From: an uncultured Christensenella sp.
Lineage (GTDB): Bacteria; Bacillota; Clostridia; Christensenellales; CAG-917
DNA: 64,000 nucleotides
Assembly (NCBI GenBank): GCA_910577815.1
Contig: CAJTNO010000001.1
Location: 420,754-484,753, forward strand
Reading direction: 5' to 3'
Below, piece after piece: positions 43,687 to 52,688 of this stretch. Every line of letters starts with the position of its first letter. The stretch's first letter is position 1. Below the pieces are notes generated by a model. That model was not told the DNA's origin. It was given only the letters and a program-made list of their open reading frames with translations, and did no database searches. A program made the translations under genes and the position numbers.

Positions 43687-44556
43687 TTATCTGAATACCT
43701 TTAGCGTGTTTGTTACGATATGGCAGTCGATACCGTCGCTCTTAAATACCTCGCCGTCCGCTTCAAATTGACTGTCGTCCAAAATTTCTATCTTTACGTG
43801 CTTGCCTTCATATTCCTCGGTGTAGGATTTCTTTACGTGCTTGCCTGTGAGAAATCCGAGTAGCCTGAAGGGGATAAGCGCGCGCTTCATCTCGTTTACT
43901 ATAACTATATCAAGCTTGCCGTCGTCAACTATTCCGTTGGGGCAGATGGGCATTCCGCCGCCGATACTGCGTCCGTTGCCTATGCCTATCATAAATGTAC
44001 TGCGCTCCATCGGCTCTTTATCGTCTATGGTTATGCGCAGCTTGTGCCATTTGGTGTGTATAAGCGTATATATAAGCGATGCGTAATACTTTACCTTGCC
44101 GTGAAACGGCTTCATTTCGGCGTACTTAAGCAGAACGTCTACGTCCATACCCGCGCCGAGAATGTTAAGACAGCGTCTGTCCTCAAGCTGTATAAAATCG
44201 ATGTATTGCTCGTTGCCCTTGAGTATAAGCTCCATTGCCTGCTTAACCTTTTTGGGGTGCTTGCTTGCCGCGATAAAGTCGTTGCCCGTTCCGCAGGGCA
44301 CAAAGCCTAAGGTGACGTTTTCGAAATTTTCAATGCCGTTAAGTACGGAGTTATATGAGCCGTCTCCGCCGAGTACGAGTATTTTGCTGTCGGGAACGGC
44401 TGAGATTTCGCGCGTAATGTTTGTAGCGTCATCCGCCTTTTCGGTGCGGTGTACGGTATACTCTACGTTATGCTTCTTTAAAATATCCTCTACGATTGTA
44501 AGCGCTTTAAGGCTTTTTCCTTTTCCGCCCTTCGGATTGACAATTATATGATGCAT
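43687..44556 (-). CDS. Diacylglycerol-kinase-family lipid kinase (YegS/BmrU-like)
   Basis: A 289-residue kinase that phosphorylates lipids such as diacylglycerol with ATP. The start IIVNPKGGKGKS, nucleotide motif VLGGDGSYNSVLNG, GFVPCGTGNDFIAAS, and the downstream GNGRSIGGGMPICP with FEADGEVF near the C terminus are the family landmarks. It lies downstream of pyrG on the same strand but has its own promoter. The role is recycling lipid second messengers or precursors at the inner face of the membrane. Confidence 0.92.
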   Translation of the reverse strand: MHHIIVNPKGGKGKSLKALTIVEDILKKHNVEYTVHRTEKADDATNITREISAVPDSKILVLGGDGSYNSVLNGIENFENVTLGFVPCGTGNDFIAASKHPKKVKQAMELILKGNEQYIDFIQLEDRRCLNILGAGMDVDVLLKYAEMKPFHGKVKYYASLIYTLIHTKWHKLRITIDDKEPMERSTFMIGIGNGRSIGGGMPICPNGIVDDGKLDIVIVNEMKRALIPFRLLGFLTGKHVKKSYTEEYEGKHVKIEILDDSQFEADGEVFKSDGIDCHIVTNTLKVFR

Positions 44557-44586
44557 ATCTTTGCTCCTATTTAAAATCGTAACCTT

Positions 44587-44615
44587 ATTTTAATATTGCT
44601 TATTCTTATTGTCAA
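44587..44615 (-). promoter_or_regulatory. Promoter of the lipid kinase
   Basis: On the minus strand TTGACA (44610-44615) and TAAAAT (44587-44592) are separated by 17 bases. Confidence 0.75.
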
Positions 44616-44686
44616 CGATTGAGACCATAAAATGCGCATTTTTCAAACATTTTGTCCGATAATCATACGTTTGTATTGTAAAATGA

Positions 44687-46294
44687 TTATATTTTATGTT
44701 TTTTTCCGTTGAATTCGAGCGAGGCTTTTATAAACTCGGAAAACAGGGGATTAGGCTTGTTCGGACGCGATGTAAATTCGGGATGGAACTGTACGCCGAT
44801 AAAAAAGCCGTCTGAGCTTGTTTCTACCGTTTCGACGATACGTTCATCGGGGGATGTGCCGCTGATAATCAATCCTGCGTCGGACAGACGGGTGCGAAAT
44901 TCGTTGTTGAATTCATATCTGTGACGGTGTCTTTCCTCTATCAGCGGCGAACCGTATGCGCTAAACATACGCGTGCCTTCCTTTATGGCGCAGGGATATG
45001 CGCCCAATCGCATAGTGCCGCCGATAATCTTTCCGTTCTGGTCGGGCATAAGGTCTATAACGTGCGAGCCGTCTTTTTTAAATTCTCCGCTGGTGGCGTT
45101 CTCTATGCCCGCAACGTGGCGCGCGTACTCTATTACCGCAATCTGCATTCCGAGACATATGCCGAAGTAGGGGATTGAGTTTTCGCGCGCATAGCGGCAG
45201 GCTTCTATCATTCCTTCCGTGCCTCGCGTTCCGAAGCCGCCCGGAATCAGTACGCCGTCCGCATCCGACAGTCTTTGGCATATATTGGATTTTGTAATCT
45301 CCTCGCTATCTATCCAATCTATTTTTATATTGGTGTGGTTGGCATAGGAAGCGTGATTTAACGCTTCTACAATAGAGAGATAGGAGTCGTGCAGAGCAAC
45401 GTATTTTCCTACTATTGCGATTTTTATTAAGCCCTTACGAGAGTGTATGTCCTTCACCATAGCGCGCCAGGGTGCAAGGTCGCATTTGTTTTTCAATCCC
45501 AATTCGCGGCAGACAACCTTATCGAGTCCGTTTTTGTGTAGCATAAGCGGCACCTCGTAAAGACAGTTTGCAGTAGTGTTGGCAATTACGCAATCCTCCT
45601 TTACCGAGCAGAAAAGCGCGATTTTCTTGCGTATGCTTTCGCCGCAGTCGCCCTCCGAGCGGGTGATTATAATATCGGGACTTATGCCCATTGCCTGAAG
45701 CTCCTTTGCCGAGTGCTGCGCGGGCTTGGATTTGTATTCGTCCGAGCCTCCTATGTAGGGAACTAAGCAGACGTGTATAAACAGGCAGTTTTTTCTGCCT
45801 ACGTCAGAGGCAAACTGTCTGATAGCTTCGATAAACGCCTGTCCCTCTATGTCGCCTACCGTGCCGCCTATCTCCGTAATGATTACGTCCGCACTGGTAA
45901 GGTCCGCATTTTTGTTTATAAAATCCTTTATTTCGTTTGTCACGTGCGGGATAATCTGCACGGTTTCGCCGAGATATTCGCCGTTTCTTTCCTTGTTAAG
46001 CACCGACCAGAATACCTTTCCGCTTGTCAGGTTTGAAAATCTGTTCAGATTTTCGTCGATAAATCTTTCGTAGTGACCGAGGTCGAGGTCGGTTTCCGCG
46101 CCGTCGTGAGTTACAAAAACCTCGCCGTGCTGAGTGGGATTCATCGTACCCGGGTCGATGTTCATATAGGGGTCGAATTTCTGCGCCGCAACCTTATATC
46201 CCCGCAGCTTCAGCAGACGTCCGAGCGACGCTGCTACAATGCCTTTTCCAAGTCCGGACACAACTCCGCCCGTTACAAATACGTATTTTGCCAT
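44687..46294 (-). CDS. pyrG: CTP synthase
   Basis: A 535-residue enzyme that aminates UTP to CTP with glutamine and ATP. The synthetase domain starts with FVTGGVVSGLGKGIVAAS and contains PYMNIDPGTMNPTQHGEV and EIGGTVGDIEG; the class I glutaminase domain has the oxyanion GGFGTRGTEG, the nucleophile Cys in GICLGMQ and the His/Glu pair in VQFHPEFTSRP. The start has GGAGGAAG upstream. The leader holds a terminator-like hairpin. Confidence 0.97.
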   Translation of the reverse strand: MAKYVFVTGGVVSGLGKGIVAASLGRLLKLRGYKVAAQKFDPYMNIDPGTMNPTQHGEVFVTHDGAETDLDLGHYERFIDENLNRFSNLTSGKVFWSVLNKERNGEYLGETVQIIPHVTNEIKDFINKNADLTSADVIITEIGGTVGDIEGQAFIEAIRQFASDVGRKNCLFIHVCLVPYIGGSDEYKSKPAQHSAKELQAMGISPDIIITRSEGDCGESIRKKIALFCSVKEDCVIANTTANCLYEVPLMLHKNGLDKVVCRELGLKNKCDLAPWRAMVKDIHSRKGLIKIAIVGKYVALHDSYLSIVEALNHASYANHTNIKIDWIDSEEITKSNICQRLSDADGVLIPGGFGTRGTEGMIEACRYARENSIPYFGICLGMQIAVIEYARHVAGIENATSGEFKKDGSHVIDLMPDQNGKIIGGTMRLGAYPCAIKEGTRMFSAYGSPLIEERHRHRYEFNNEFRTRLSDAGLIISGTSPDERIVETVETSSDGFFIGVQFHPEFTSRPNKPNPLFSEFIKASLEFNGKKHKI

Positions 46295-46365
46295 ACTTCC
46301 TCCAAGTGCCTTTTTAAGCTTATCGCCAACCGAATATAGGCTGATTCAGTTAGTAAAAAAGAAAA

Positions 46366-46413
46366 AAAGGCGTTTTTTTTTAGGAGGTTAATCCTAAGAA
46401 AAAATCGCCTTTA
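46366..46413 (-). promoter_or_regulatory. Terminator hairpin in the pyrG leader (possible attenuator)
   Basis: Read on the minus strand, AAAGGCGATTTTTTCTTAGGA pairs with TCCTAAAAAAAAACGCCTTT and runs into a T-rich stretch, between the promoter at 46485-46513 and pyrG. It could simply end MATE transcription, or act as the pyrG attenuator known in Bacillus. The run of G that senses CTP there is not evident near the predicted start. Confidence 0.55.
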
Positions 46414-46484
46414 AGTGGCTTTGTCTATTTGGTTTTTACATTGTTACCTTAGAGCTTAAAGCTCGGTTTTTAAAAACAAGAATA

Positions 46485-46513
46485 AATTTATCACAGATAA
46501 AACGTTAAGTCAA
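46485..46513 (-). promoter_or_regulatory. Promoter of pyrG
   Basis: On the minus strand TTGACT (46508-46513) and TAAATT (46485-46490) are separated by 17 bases, overlapping the end of the MATE gene. Confidence 0.55.
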
Positions 46514-47896
46514 CACGTTTTTTTCTTTTTTTCTGAGTTCTGTGTAAAATTGTATAACAAATACTGCGGTAACTGCCATAGCTATACCGTCCGCTATCGG
46601 CGCAGCCCATAGCGCGCCGTCAATGCCCATAGCTACGGGAAGACCAATCACTAACGGAACGAGGCACACGGTATCGCGCACCAGCGAGCATATCGCAGAT
46701 TTGACGGGAGAGCCGATTGCCTGAAAGAAAATGGATGACAGTTTTATTATGCAGGTAAAGGTTACAAGCATCAGGAATATGCGGAAGGTTTTGCGCGCAA
46801 ACTCCCGATACAGCTCGGATTCGGAGCCGAACAGCGATATTACCGCGTCGGGGCACGCCTCGAATACTACTGTGGATATAAGACCTACGATTGCCGTGAT
46901 AATCAGACATATGGTAAGCGTCTTGCGTACACGCGCGTAGTTTTGTGCGCCGTAGTTGTAGCCGATAATCGGCTGCGCGCCTATTATTATGCCTACAACT
47001 ATGCTAATGACAATGGTAAACACCTTCATCACAATGCCTATAACGGCAATAGGAATATCCTCGCCGTATTTGCTGAGCACTCCGTATTTTTTCAGAATTA
47101 CGTTATAGAGCAGTGTGGTAACCACTATCGAAATCTGAGTTATAAAGGTCGATATGCCAAGCTTCAGCACTTTAGAGAATACCTTAAAATCAGGCTTAAA
47201 GCTGCTAAGCTTAAGCTTGAAGGTTTTGGACTTGAAAAAATAACAGCAGGTAAGGATGCACGACGCCATCTGTCCTATTATCGTAGCCCACGCCGCGCCC
47301 GCAATGCCAAGCTTGCACACGTAAATAAAAATCGGGTCAAGTATTATGTTTATAATCGCTCCGGTCAGAGTAGAAAACATTGCATACGCGGGACTTCCGT
47401 CGGCTCGGATTGTCGAGTTTACGGCGTTGTAAACCATAAAGAAAGGTAGCACCGCCATAACTATATTGAAATATGTTTCGGCATAATCTATAGATTTGTC
47501 GGACGCTCCGAAAAGATACAGAATAGGTCTGCGCGCAAGATAGCATACAAGCATAAACAGACAGCCTATTATAAATGACCAAAGAATGCTGTTTCCAACC
47601 GCGATATGCGCGCTTTTATCGTCCTTTTTGCCCTGACATAAGCTCATAAAGGCGGCGGCTCCGTCCCCGAAGCACCAGGCGAACGCCATAGCCAGCATAG
47701 TAAGCGGAAATACAACCGACGTCGCCGCGTTTCCGAGATATCCCACCTCGCTGTTGCCTATAAAAATCTGGTCTACTATGTTGTAAAGCGCGCTGATAAG
47801 CAGCGAGAATATGCAAGGAATGGCAAATTTAAAAAGTAATCCGCCTATTTTATCGTTTTCGAAATCTATGGGTTTTCTCTGTGTAGTTTTAAGCAT
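46505..47896 (-). CDS. MATE-family multidrug efflux transporter
   Basis: A 463-residue, 12-helix exporter driven by Na+ or H+. The N-terminal MATE pattern is clear (FAIPCIFSLLISALYNIVDQIFIG), with the internal repeat near residue 240. MepA-like Clostridia proteins are the closest type by look. I start at the ATG at 47896, with GGCGGA upstream; the longer frame begins inside its leader hairpin. The 3' end abuts the pyrG promoter. Substrate unknown; the structured leader may point to a riboswitch-controlled exporter. Confidence 0.92.
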   Translation of the reverse strand: MLKTTQRKPIDFENDKIGGLLFKFAIPCIFSLLISALYNIVDQIFIGNSEVGYLGNAATSVVFPLTMLAMAFAWCFGDGAAAFMSLCQGKKDDKSAHIAVGNSILWSFIIGCLFMLVCYLARRPILYLFGASDKSIDYAETYFNIVMAVLPFFMVYNAVNSTIRADGSPAYAMFSTLTGAIINIILDPIFIYVCKLGIAGAAWATIIGQMASCILTCCYFFKSKTFKLKLSSFKPDFKVFSKVLKLGISTFITQISIVVTTLLYNVILKKYGVLSKYGEDIPIAVIGIVMKVFTIVISIVVGIIIGAQPIIGYNYGAQNYARVRKTLTICLIITAIVGLISTVVFEACPDAVISLFGSESELYREFARKTFRIFLMLVTFTCIIKLSSIFFQAIGSPVKSAICSLVRDTVCLVPLVIGLPVAMGIDGALWAAPIADGIAMAVTAVFVIQFYTELRKKEKNVLT

Positions 47897-47913
47897 AATT
47901 CCGCCTCTTTGCA

Positions 47914-47990
47914 TAAAAAAATACACGCATCCGCAACTCATTTTCGTAATCAGATTTACGTGCAAAGCACAACGTGTATCATAGAGTATA
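47914..47990 (-). promoter_or_regulatory. Structured leader with terminator-like stem before the MATE gene
   Basis: On the minus strand a -10-like TATACT (47985-47990) precedes a leader whose 5' ATACACG (47973-47979) can pair with CGTGTAT (47921-47927) directly before seven T. An alternative hairpin, GTGC-TTT-GCAC, uses bases right next to the 5' arm. The design suits an on/off attenuator. A guanidine-IV (mepA) riboswitch is known before MATE genes, but I cannot match its consensus. Confidence 0.4.
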
Positions 47991-48150
47991 GCAATATTAG
48001 CTTTCAGCGACTAAAATTTAACACAAAAAAATCTCAAAGTCAAACGAAATGACTGCTTGAGTAAATGCGGATAATTAAATAAATTATAAATTAGCTTATA
48101 AATATCTCGACAAAAGCAATAAAAAAATATAGAATGGTAATTGAAATTTT

Positions 48151-48226
48151 GCACTCGTAGCTTAATTGGATAAAGTATCAGATTCCGATTCTGACGAAGC
48201 GGGTTCAAATCCTGCCGGGTGCACCA
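48151..48226 (+). tRNA. tRNA-Arg (anticodon CCG)
   Basis: A 76-base tRNA with encoded CCA. Acceptor arms GCACTCG/CGGGTGC, anticodon stem TCAGA/TCTGA with loop TTCCGAT (anticodon CCG, codon CGG) and T-arm GCGGG-TTCAAAT-CCTGC all pair. Confidence 0.95.
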
Positions 48227-48232
48227 ACTCTT

Positions 48233-48284
48233 AATAGCTTGAACTTCTTTACCGTTAAAAAGACGTTCGGGCTATTTTGTTTTA
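48233..48284 (+). terminator. Terminator of tRNA-Arg
   Basis: AATAGCTTGAAC (48233-48244) pairs with GTTCGGGCTATT (48265-48276) using two G-T pairs, followed by TTGTTTT. Confidence 0.75.
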
Positions 48285-48309
48285 TGAAAGAGTTTGAAAA
48301 CTTCCGAAT

Positions 48310-48345
48310 AAAGTAAAAGACAGGTAGAGTGTTTTGCTCTACCTG
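48310..48345 (-). terminator. Hairpin ending minus-strand mobilisation transcripts
   Basis: CAGGTAGAG (48321-48329) pairs with CTCTACCTG (48337-48345); on the minus strand it is followed by TCTTTTACTTT. Confidence 0.6.
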
Positions 48346-48466
48346 CCTTGCCGTTCCTATCGATTTATGTACGGCTACCTAATTTCATAGGTTTATATTT
48401 TGTTTTATATTCCGCTCACTGTGGCGGTTTTTATTCCGTCTTTTTCAACGGTAGTCCCTATACAAT

Positions 48467-48655
48467 TTATTGGGATACTTTCTTTTCGGTGTTTTTATTA
48501 AGTTGTCGTTTTGCCGCCCATTCGGCATAGTCTTTTTGTCCTTGCTCTGATGATAGATATTCCTGCATTATCGGTAGCAAAACTCTTGCCAGCGATTCTA
48601 TTTGATAATCGGGAATATCAAAGTTTGTTTGAGGTGATGTTTTCTTTCTCGGCAT
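48467..48655 (-). CDS. Small mobilisation-associated protein of unknown function
   Basis: A 62-residue protein on the strand of the relaxase and 28 bases beyond it. It begins MPRKKTSPQTNFDIPDY and continues with a predicted amphipathic helix (IESLARVLLPIMQEYLSSE) and a charged tail. AGGAGG lies a few bases upstream. I recognise no domain; short helical proteins next to MobV genes are common in such elements. A role in relaxosome assembly or copy control is a guess. Confidence 0.65.
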   Translation of the reverse strand: MPRKKTSPQTNFDIPDYQIESLARVLLPIMQEYLSSEQGQKDYAEWAAKRQLNKNTEKKVSQ

Positions 48656-48683
48656 TAAATCTTGGTGTTTTCCTCCTTATTTA

Positions 48684-49832
48684 CTACTTCCCATCTTTGT
48701 CGTTGCTGTCTTTATGTTTCTTGTTGCTCTTTTCTTGTTCTCGCTTAATTTCCTCCTCAATCTCTCTTAGACGGTTTCTTGCAATGGGCGCAGGACGATC
48801 ATCCGTAGGGATGAACGGTTGCAGTATGGATGCCGCACGGTAAAATACTCTTGCAAATGCTTCGGGTTCTTTTTCACTAAACAACGAAATTGCTTTAATT
48901 GCCTTGTCATAGTTATCGTGCATTCGCTTTTCCTTTTGGTAGGAATCAAACAGAAAACTATTGTCTTTTTTCAACCGCTTGTTTTCTTCCGCAAGGCTTT
49001 TGTTCTCCACCGTTAGTGCAACAATCTGTGCTTTCATTCCGCTTTTGCTATGCGCAATTTCTCCGTTCTTTGCTCGCTCCAATTCCTGTGCATAGTCCGC
49101 TTCTGCCTCTCGTTCCGCTACGAGCTTGTCTCGCTGTTCTTTGGCTGTCTGTATTTGAGAAATAGTATCATCATAATGGGCTTCCGCTTTCTTTACGGCT
49201 TCCTTAATTTCCTGCAATTCAGACTGAGCAGATGACTTTATCTCTGAGGCATCTTTGTAAGCGTTTATCATAATCTTATTCGCTTTGTATTCTGCCGTGG
49301 ACAAATGCTTGCTATCACTGCCTTCCTTTCCTCGCTCTAAGCCCCAGCGCTTTCCAACGGCTTCGTGGAAGTCTGTCTGTAACTTTGTAAGAGCAGTATG
49401 GTTGAACAGGTCTTTGCAACATATCCGTCCATTCCTTATAGGCATAAGATTTAAGTGCATGTGCGGTGTTGTTTCGTCCACGTGGACAACGGCGGATATT
49501 ATATTTTCCTCGCCGTATTTATCCGCAAAGTAATGGGTGCAATCCTCAAAGAATCTCTCTTGCTCATAAGGGGTTAGGTCTTTGAAAAACTCTCTGTCCG
49601 AGCCTATTACGAAAAACGCCATTAGCACGGCGTCCTTTCTCGGTTTGGTTGGCAAATTCAATTCCTCTATCCGCTTATTGATAAACTGCGTGTAAGTACA
49701 TTTCCTTTCTAACGTATGATAGTTATGCCTTGTTATCTTGCTGTCTATCTGCGGATTGTTTGCTTCATAGTTTTCATCTCTTTCGTTTTCTTTTTCCACA
49801 GGGTATATATCCGTTTTATGATACTTTTCCAT
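48684..49832 (-). CDS. mob: MobV-type plasmid recombination/mobilisation relaxase
   Basis: A 382-residue relaxase of the Pre/Mob (MobV) family. It nicks DNA at oriT and leads the strand into a recipient. The diagnostic metal motif HVDETTPHMHLNLMPI is present near residue 135-150, preceded by the family's RHNYHTLER region. From about residue 190 the protein is a long Lys/Glu-rich coiled coil (IKSSAQSELQEIKEAVKKAE) ending in a Lys/Asp-rich tail. Its oriT lies about 100 bases upstream. The ribosome site AGGAGG is 27 bases before the chosen ATG, farther than normal, so the start is uncertain. Confidence 0.9.
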   Translation of the reverse strand: MEKYHKTDIYPVEKENERDENYEANNPQIDSKITRHNYHTLERKCTYTQFINKRIEELNLPTKPRKDAVLMAFFVIGSDREFFKDLTPYEQERFFEDCTHYFADKYGEENIISAVVHVDETTPHMHLNLMPIRNGRICCKDLFNHTALTKLQTDFHEAVGKRWGLERGKEGSDSKHLSTAEYKANKIMINAYKDASEIKSSAQSELQEIKEAVKKAEAHYDDTISQIQTAKEQRDKLVAEREAEADYAQELERAKNGEIAHSKSGMKAQIVALTVENKSLAEENKRLKKDNSFLFDSYQKEKRMHDNYDKAIKAISLFSEKEPEAFARVFYRAASILQPFIPTDDRPAPIARNRLREIEEEIKREQEKSNKKHKDSNDKDGK

Positions 49833-49928
49833 ATGGCATACTAAGTAACTTATGTTGTATTCCTCCTTTAATTTTTAGTTCTGTCTGCGTGGACAAAAAA
49901 GCCTCGCAGAGACCACACTTCGCTTGCG

Positions 49929-49951
49929 AAGTATAGTGGGCTATACTTTGT
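49929..49951 (+). other. oriT of the MobV element
   Basis: The sequence AAGTATAGTGGGCTATACTT closely matches the pMV158-type Mob recognition site, whose core is AAGTATAGTGTGTTATACTT with the nick between TAGTGTG and TTA. The equivalent position here is between 49940 and 49941. Next to it is a second inverted repeat ACTTCGCTTGCGAAGT (49917-49932). It sits upstream of the relaxase gene, as expected. The remainder of 49952-50472 shows palindromes but no convincing gene. Confidence 0.8.
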
Positions 49952-50472
49952 AAAAAGTATCATTGTTACGTTCCTGATTATGGCGGTCTTATTGCCATGG
50001 TGTTTACCTCCAATATTTCTTATTTTTATCTTTGACCACAGGCAAGACAGAGTGTAAAAGATAACGTGAAAAAGTCGCTGATTGCTCACCGACTTATAAC
50101 CGTGTTTAGCAGTATGCTTGCCCTATGGTGGTTAGCCATTCTATTAAATTTTTGTATCACTATAAAAGCCTATAACGGCTCACGAGTTTTGCATAACTTT
50201 ATAAAGCCCTGCGCAATTCATAAGCTAAGGCACGGACAGTTGTACTGCCCAAACTACACACTATATGCAGAATTTCATAAAGAAACTGCTGAGCATTGTT
50301 CAGTTCACTTATACAAAGTATATTATACATAGCACAATGTACCAATAATGGGACACTGTAAATTTTATAATTAATATAGAAACATCTAGAAAAGCAAATC
50401 AGTAACCATTGCTCAGCTAGATGCAACTATAAATGTGCATCCAAAATTGCTTGAATTATGTATTATTTATTG

Positions 50473-50501
50473 TTGATATAAGGCATATTATATGCTATAA
50501 T
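50473..50501 (+). promoter_or_regulatory. Promoter of the restriction-modification operon
   Basis: TTGATA at 50473-50478 and TATAAT at 50496-50501 with a 17-base spacer; AGGAGAT precedes the methyltransferase start. Confidence 0.65.
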
Positions 50502-50542
50502 GTCCAATAAATAGAAAAAATAAGTTGCATTAGGAGATAGGT

Positions 50543-52678
50543 ATGGCGACGGGGTTGACTTCAACCGAAGTATTACAGCAGTTGAATATAAGCAAATCAA
50601 CTTTTTATTATTTATTAAAGAATGATTTTATATCTGTGCCTACTACTTTCACTGGAAGGTATGTTTGGGATGCGTCTACATTAGAAAAAATTAAAAATAC
50701 TTTATCCGAAAAAAATGAACAACTAGTTGAAGAAACCAAATTTAAAACAACACAAATAAATAATAGAAGATATTTAGGGAACAAGTATAAACTCTTGGAT
50801 TTTATAAAAAGTATAGTTAAAACTGAATGTTCAGGAATAAATACCGTTGCCGATATTTTTGCTGGTACAGGCTCTGTTGCTTCGGCTTTCAAAGATAAAA
50901 AACTAATCACCAATGACCTTTTATACTTTAACTACATTTGCCATATAGCATGGTTCAGTCCATCAAAATATGATGAGCAAAAAATTATAAATCTAATTTG
51001 CTATTATAATGCTACTGTGCCTCAAGAAGAGAATTATATGTCGATAAATTTCGCCGATACTTTTTTCTCTTTGGAAGATTGTCGTAAGATTGGATACATT
51101 CGTCAAGACATTGAAGATAAGTTTAATCAAAGCAAGATTAATGAAAGAGAAAGAGCGATTCTAATTACATCGCTTTTATACGCAATGGATAAGATTGCTA
51201 ATACATGCGGGCATTATGATGCATATATAAAAGGTGCTGAATTCACCAAGCATTTAGAATTAAGCGTTCCAATGGCACCTAATGATAATAATGAAAACAA
51301 TCAATGTTATAATGAGGATGCGAATAAATTGGTCGAAAGAATTGAAGCGGATTTAGTATATATAGACCCTCCTTATAATTCACGCCAATATTGCGACGCT
51401 TATCATCTATTAGAGAATGTAGCTCGTTGGGATAAACCTACTGTATCCGGTGTCGCATTAAAAATGGATCGTAATAAAATCAAAAGTGATTATTGTACTT
51501 CAAACGCGACAATAGCTTTTGAAGAATTAATATCTAAAATTAAAGCCAAGTATATACTTTTGTCATATAACAATATGGCAGATAAAGGCAATGGGCGTTC
51601 TAATGCAAAAATAAAAGACGAAGACATTATGAGAGTATTATCTCAAAAAGGTCGAGTAAAAGTTTTTTCAGAGGAATATCGTGCTTTTAGTGCCGGTAAA
51701 TCTAATATCACTAATAATGAAGAGCGATTGTTTTTATGCGAATGCTACGATTATAATAAGAAACCAATATTGCAATCCCCTTTGAACTATACTGGCGGTA
51801 AATATAAACTGTTGCCTCAGATTCTTCCACATTTTCCCAAAGATATAAATCTGTTTGTGGATTTGTTTTGTGGTGGCGGAAATGTCGGAATAAATGTGCC
51901 TTGCAATAGAGTCATTTTCAATGATAATAATTCGCTTCTTAAGTTTGTATTTGGCGCTTTAAAGAATTTAGATAAGCAATCAACATATGAGCTAATAGAT
52001 TCGATAATAAATAACTATGGACTGTCTAACTCTGAGCAAAAAGGTTATGATTTTTATGGTTGTACGAGTGCAGATGGGTTAGCAAAGTATAACTCCGCAG
52101 GTTATCTAAAACTAAGAGAAGACTTTAATAAAAATAAAACCTTAGATTATCGCTATTATATAATGCTATATGTATTAATAGTCTACTCTTTCAATAATCA
52201 AATAAGATTTAATAAGAAAGGCGAATTCAATTTGCCGGTTGGGAAAAGGGATTTTAATAAAAAAATGAGAGATAAGCTTTCAGCTTTCATAGACAGACTA
52301 AAAAGCGGAGATTATACATTTGAGAACTATGATTTCCGTGAATTACCTAATGAAAACTGGAATGAAAAAACTTTTGTTTATGCAGATCCCCCATATCTTA
52401 TTTCTTGTGCTACCTACAACGAACAACATGCTTGGAGTGAGAACCACGAACACGCATTGTTGAAATATTTAGATGAATTAGATGATAGAGGAATTAGATT
52501 TGCGCTCTCAAATGTATTACGTGCAAAGGGCAAAGAAAACAAAATATTGATAGATTGGATTAACAGGAATATAGATAAATACAGAGTTATTTATTTGAAT
52601 TACAGTTACTCCAATTCTAACTATCAAACAAAAGACAGAGCTTCTATAACAGATGAAGTATTGATTGTAAATTATTAA
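50543..52678 (+). CDS. Fused double adenine DNA methyltransferase with N-terminal helix-turn-helix
   Basis: A 711-residue modification enzyme. Residues 1-55 form a MerR-like helix-turn-helix (STEVLQQLNISKSTFYYLL) that may let the enzyme regulate its own operon. A first Dam/D12-class N6-adenine methyltransferase spans about 70-410, with the SAM motif FAGTGSV and catalytic DPPYNSRQY. A second spans about 415-711, with NYTGGKYKLLPQI, DLFCGGGNVG and ADPPYLIS. Two units in one chain fit an asymmetric target where each strand needs its own methylase. The neighbouring AlwI-type endonuclease cuts such targets (family targets include GGATC and GAGTC). It is 10 bases from the nuclease gene. Strongly AT-rich. 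Confidence 0.92.
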   Translation: MATGLTSTEVLQQLNISKSTFYYLLKNDFISVPTTFTGRYVWDASTLEKIKNTLSEKNEQLVEETKFKTTQINNRRYLGNKYKLLDFIKSIVKTECSGINTVADIFAGTGSVASAFKDKKLITNDLLYFNYICHIAWFSPSKYDEQKIINLICYYNATVPQEENYMSINFADTFFSLEDCRKIGYIRQDIEDKFNQSKINERERAILITSLLYAMDKIANTCGHYDAYIKGAEFTKHLELSVPMAPNDNNENNQCYNEDANKLVERIEADLVYIDPPYNSRQYCDAYHLLENVARWDKPTVSGVALKMDRNKIKSDYCTSNATIAFEELISKIKAKYILLSYNNMADKGNGRSNAKIKDEDIMRVLSQKGRVKVFSEEYRAFSAGKSNITNNEERLFLCECYDYNKKPILQSPLNYTGGKYKLLPQILPHFPKDINLFVDLFCGGGNVGINVPCNRVIFNDNNSLLKFVFGALKNLDKQSTYELIDSIINNYGLSNSEQKGYDFYGCTSADGLAKYNSAGYLKLREDFNKNKTLDYRYYIMLYVLIVYSFNNQIRFNKKGEFNLPVGKRDFNKKMRDKLSAFIDRLKSGDYTFENYDFRELPNENWNEKTFVYADPPYLISCATYNEQHAWSENHEHALLKYLDELDDRGIRFALSNVLRAKGKENKILIDWINRNIDKYRVIYLNYSYSNSNYQTKDRASITDEVLIVNY

Positions 52679-52688
52679 GGAGTAAAAT

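Noticed and set aside
48151..48226. tRNA-Arg as the integration site of the mobile element
   Set aside because: No duplicate of the tRNA 3' end is seen at the right end, the tRNA keeps its own terminator, and large serine recombinases seldom use tRNA genes.
50066..50332. An 88-codon frame between oriT and the restriction promoter
   Set aside because: GTG start, no ribosome site, no coding signature; the area is more likely noncoding element DNA.
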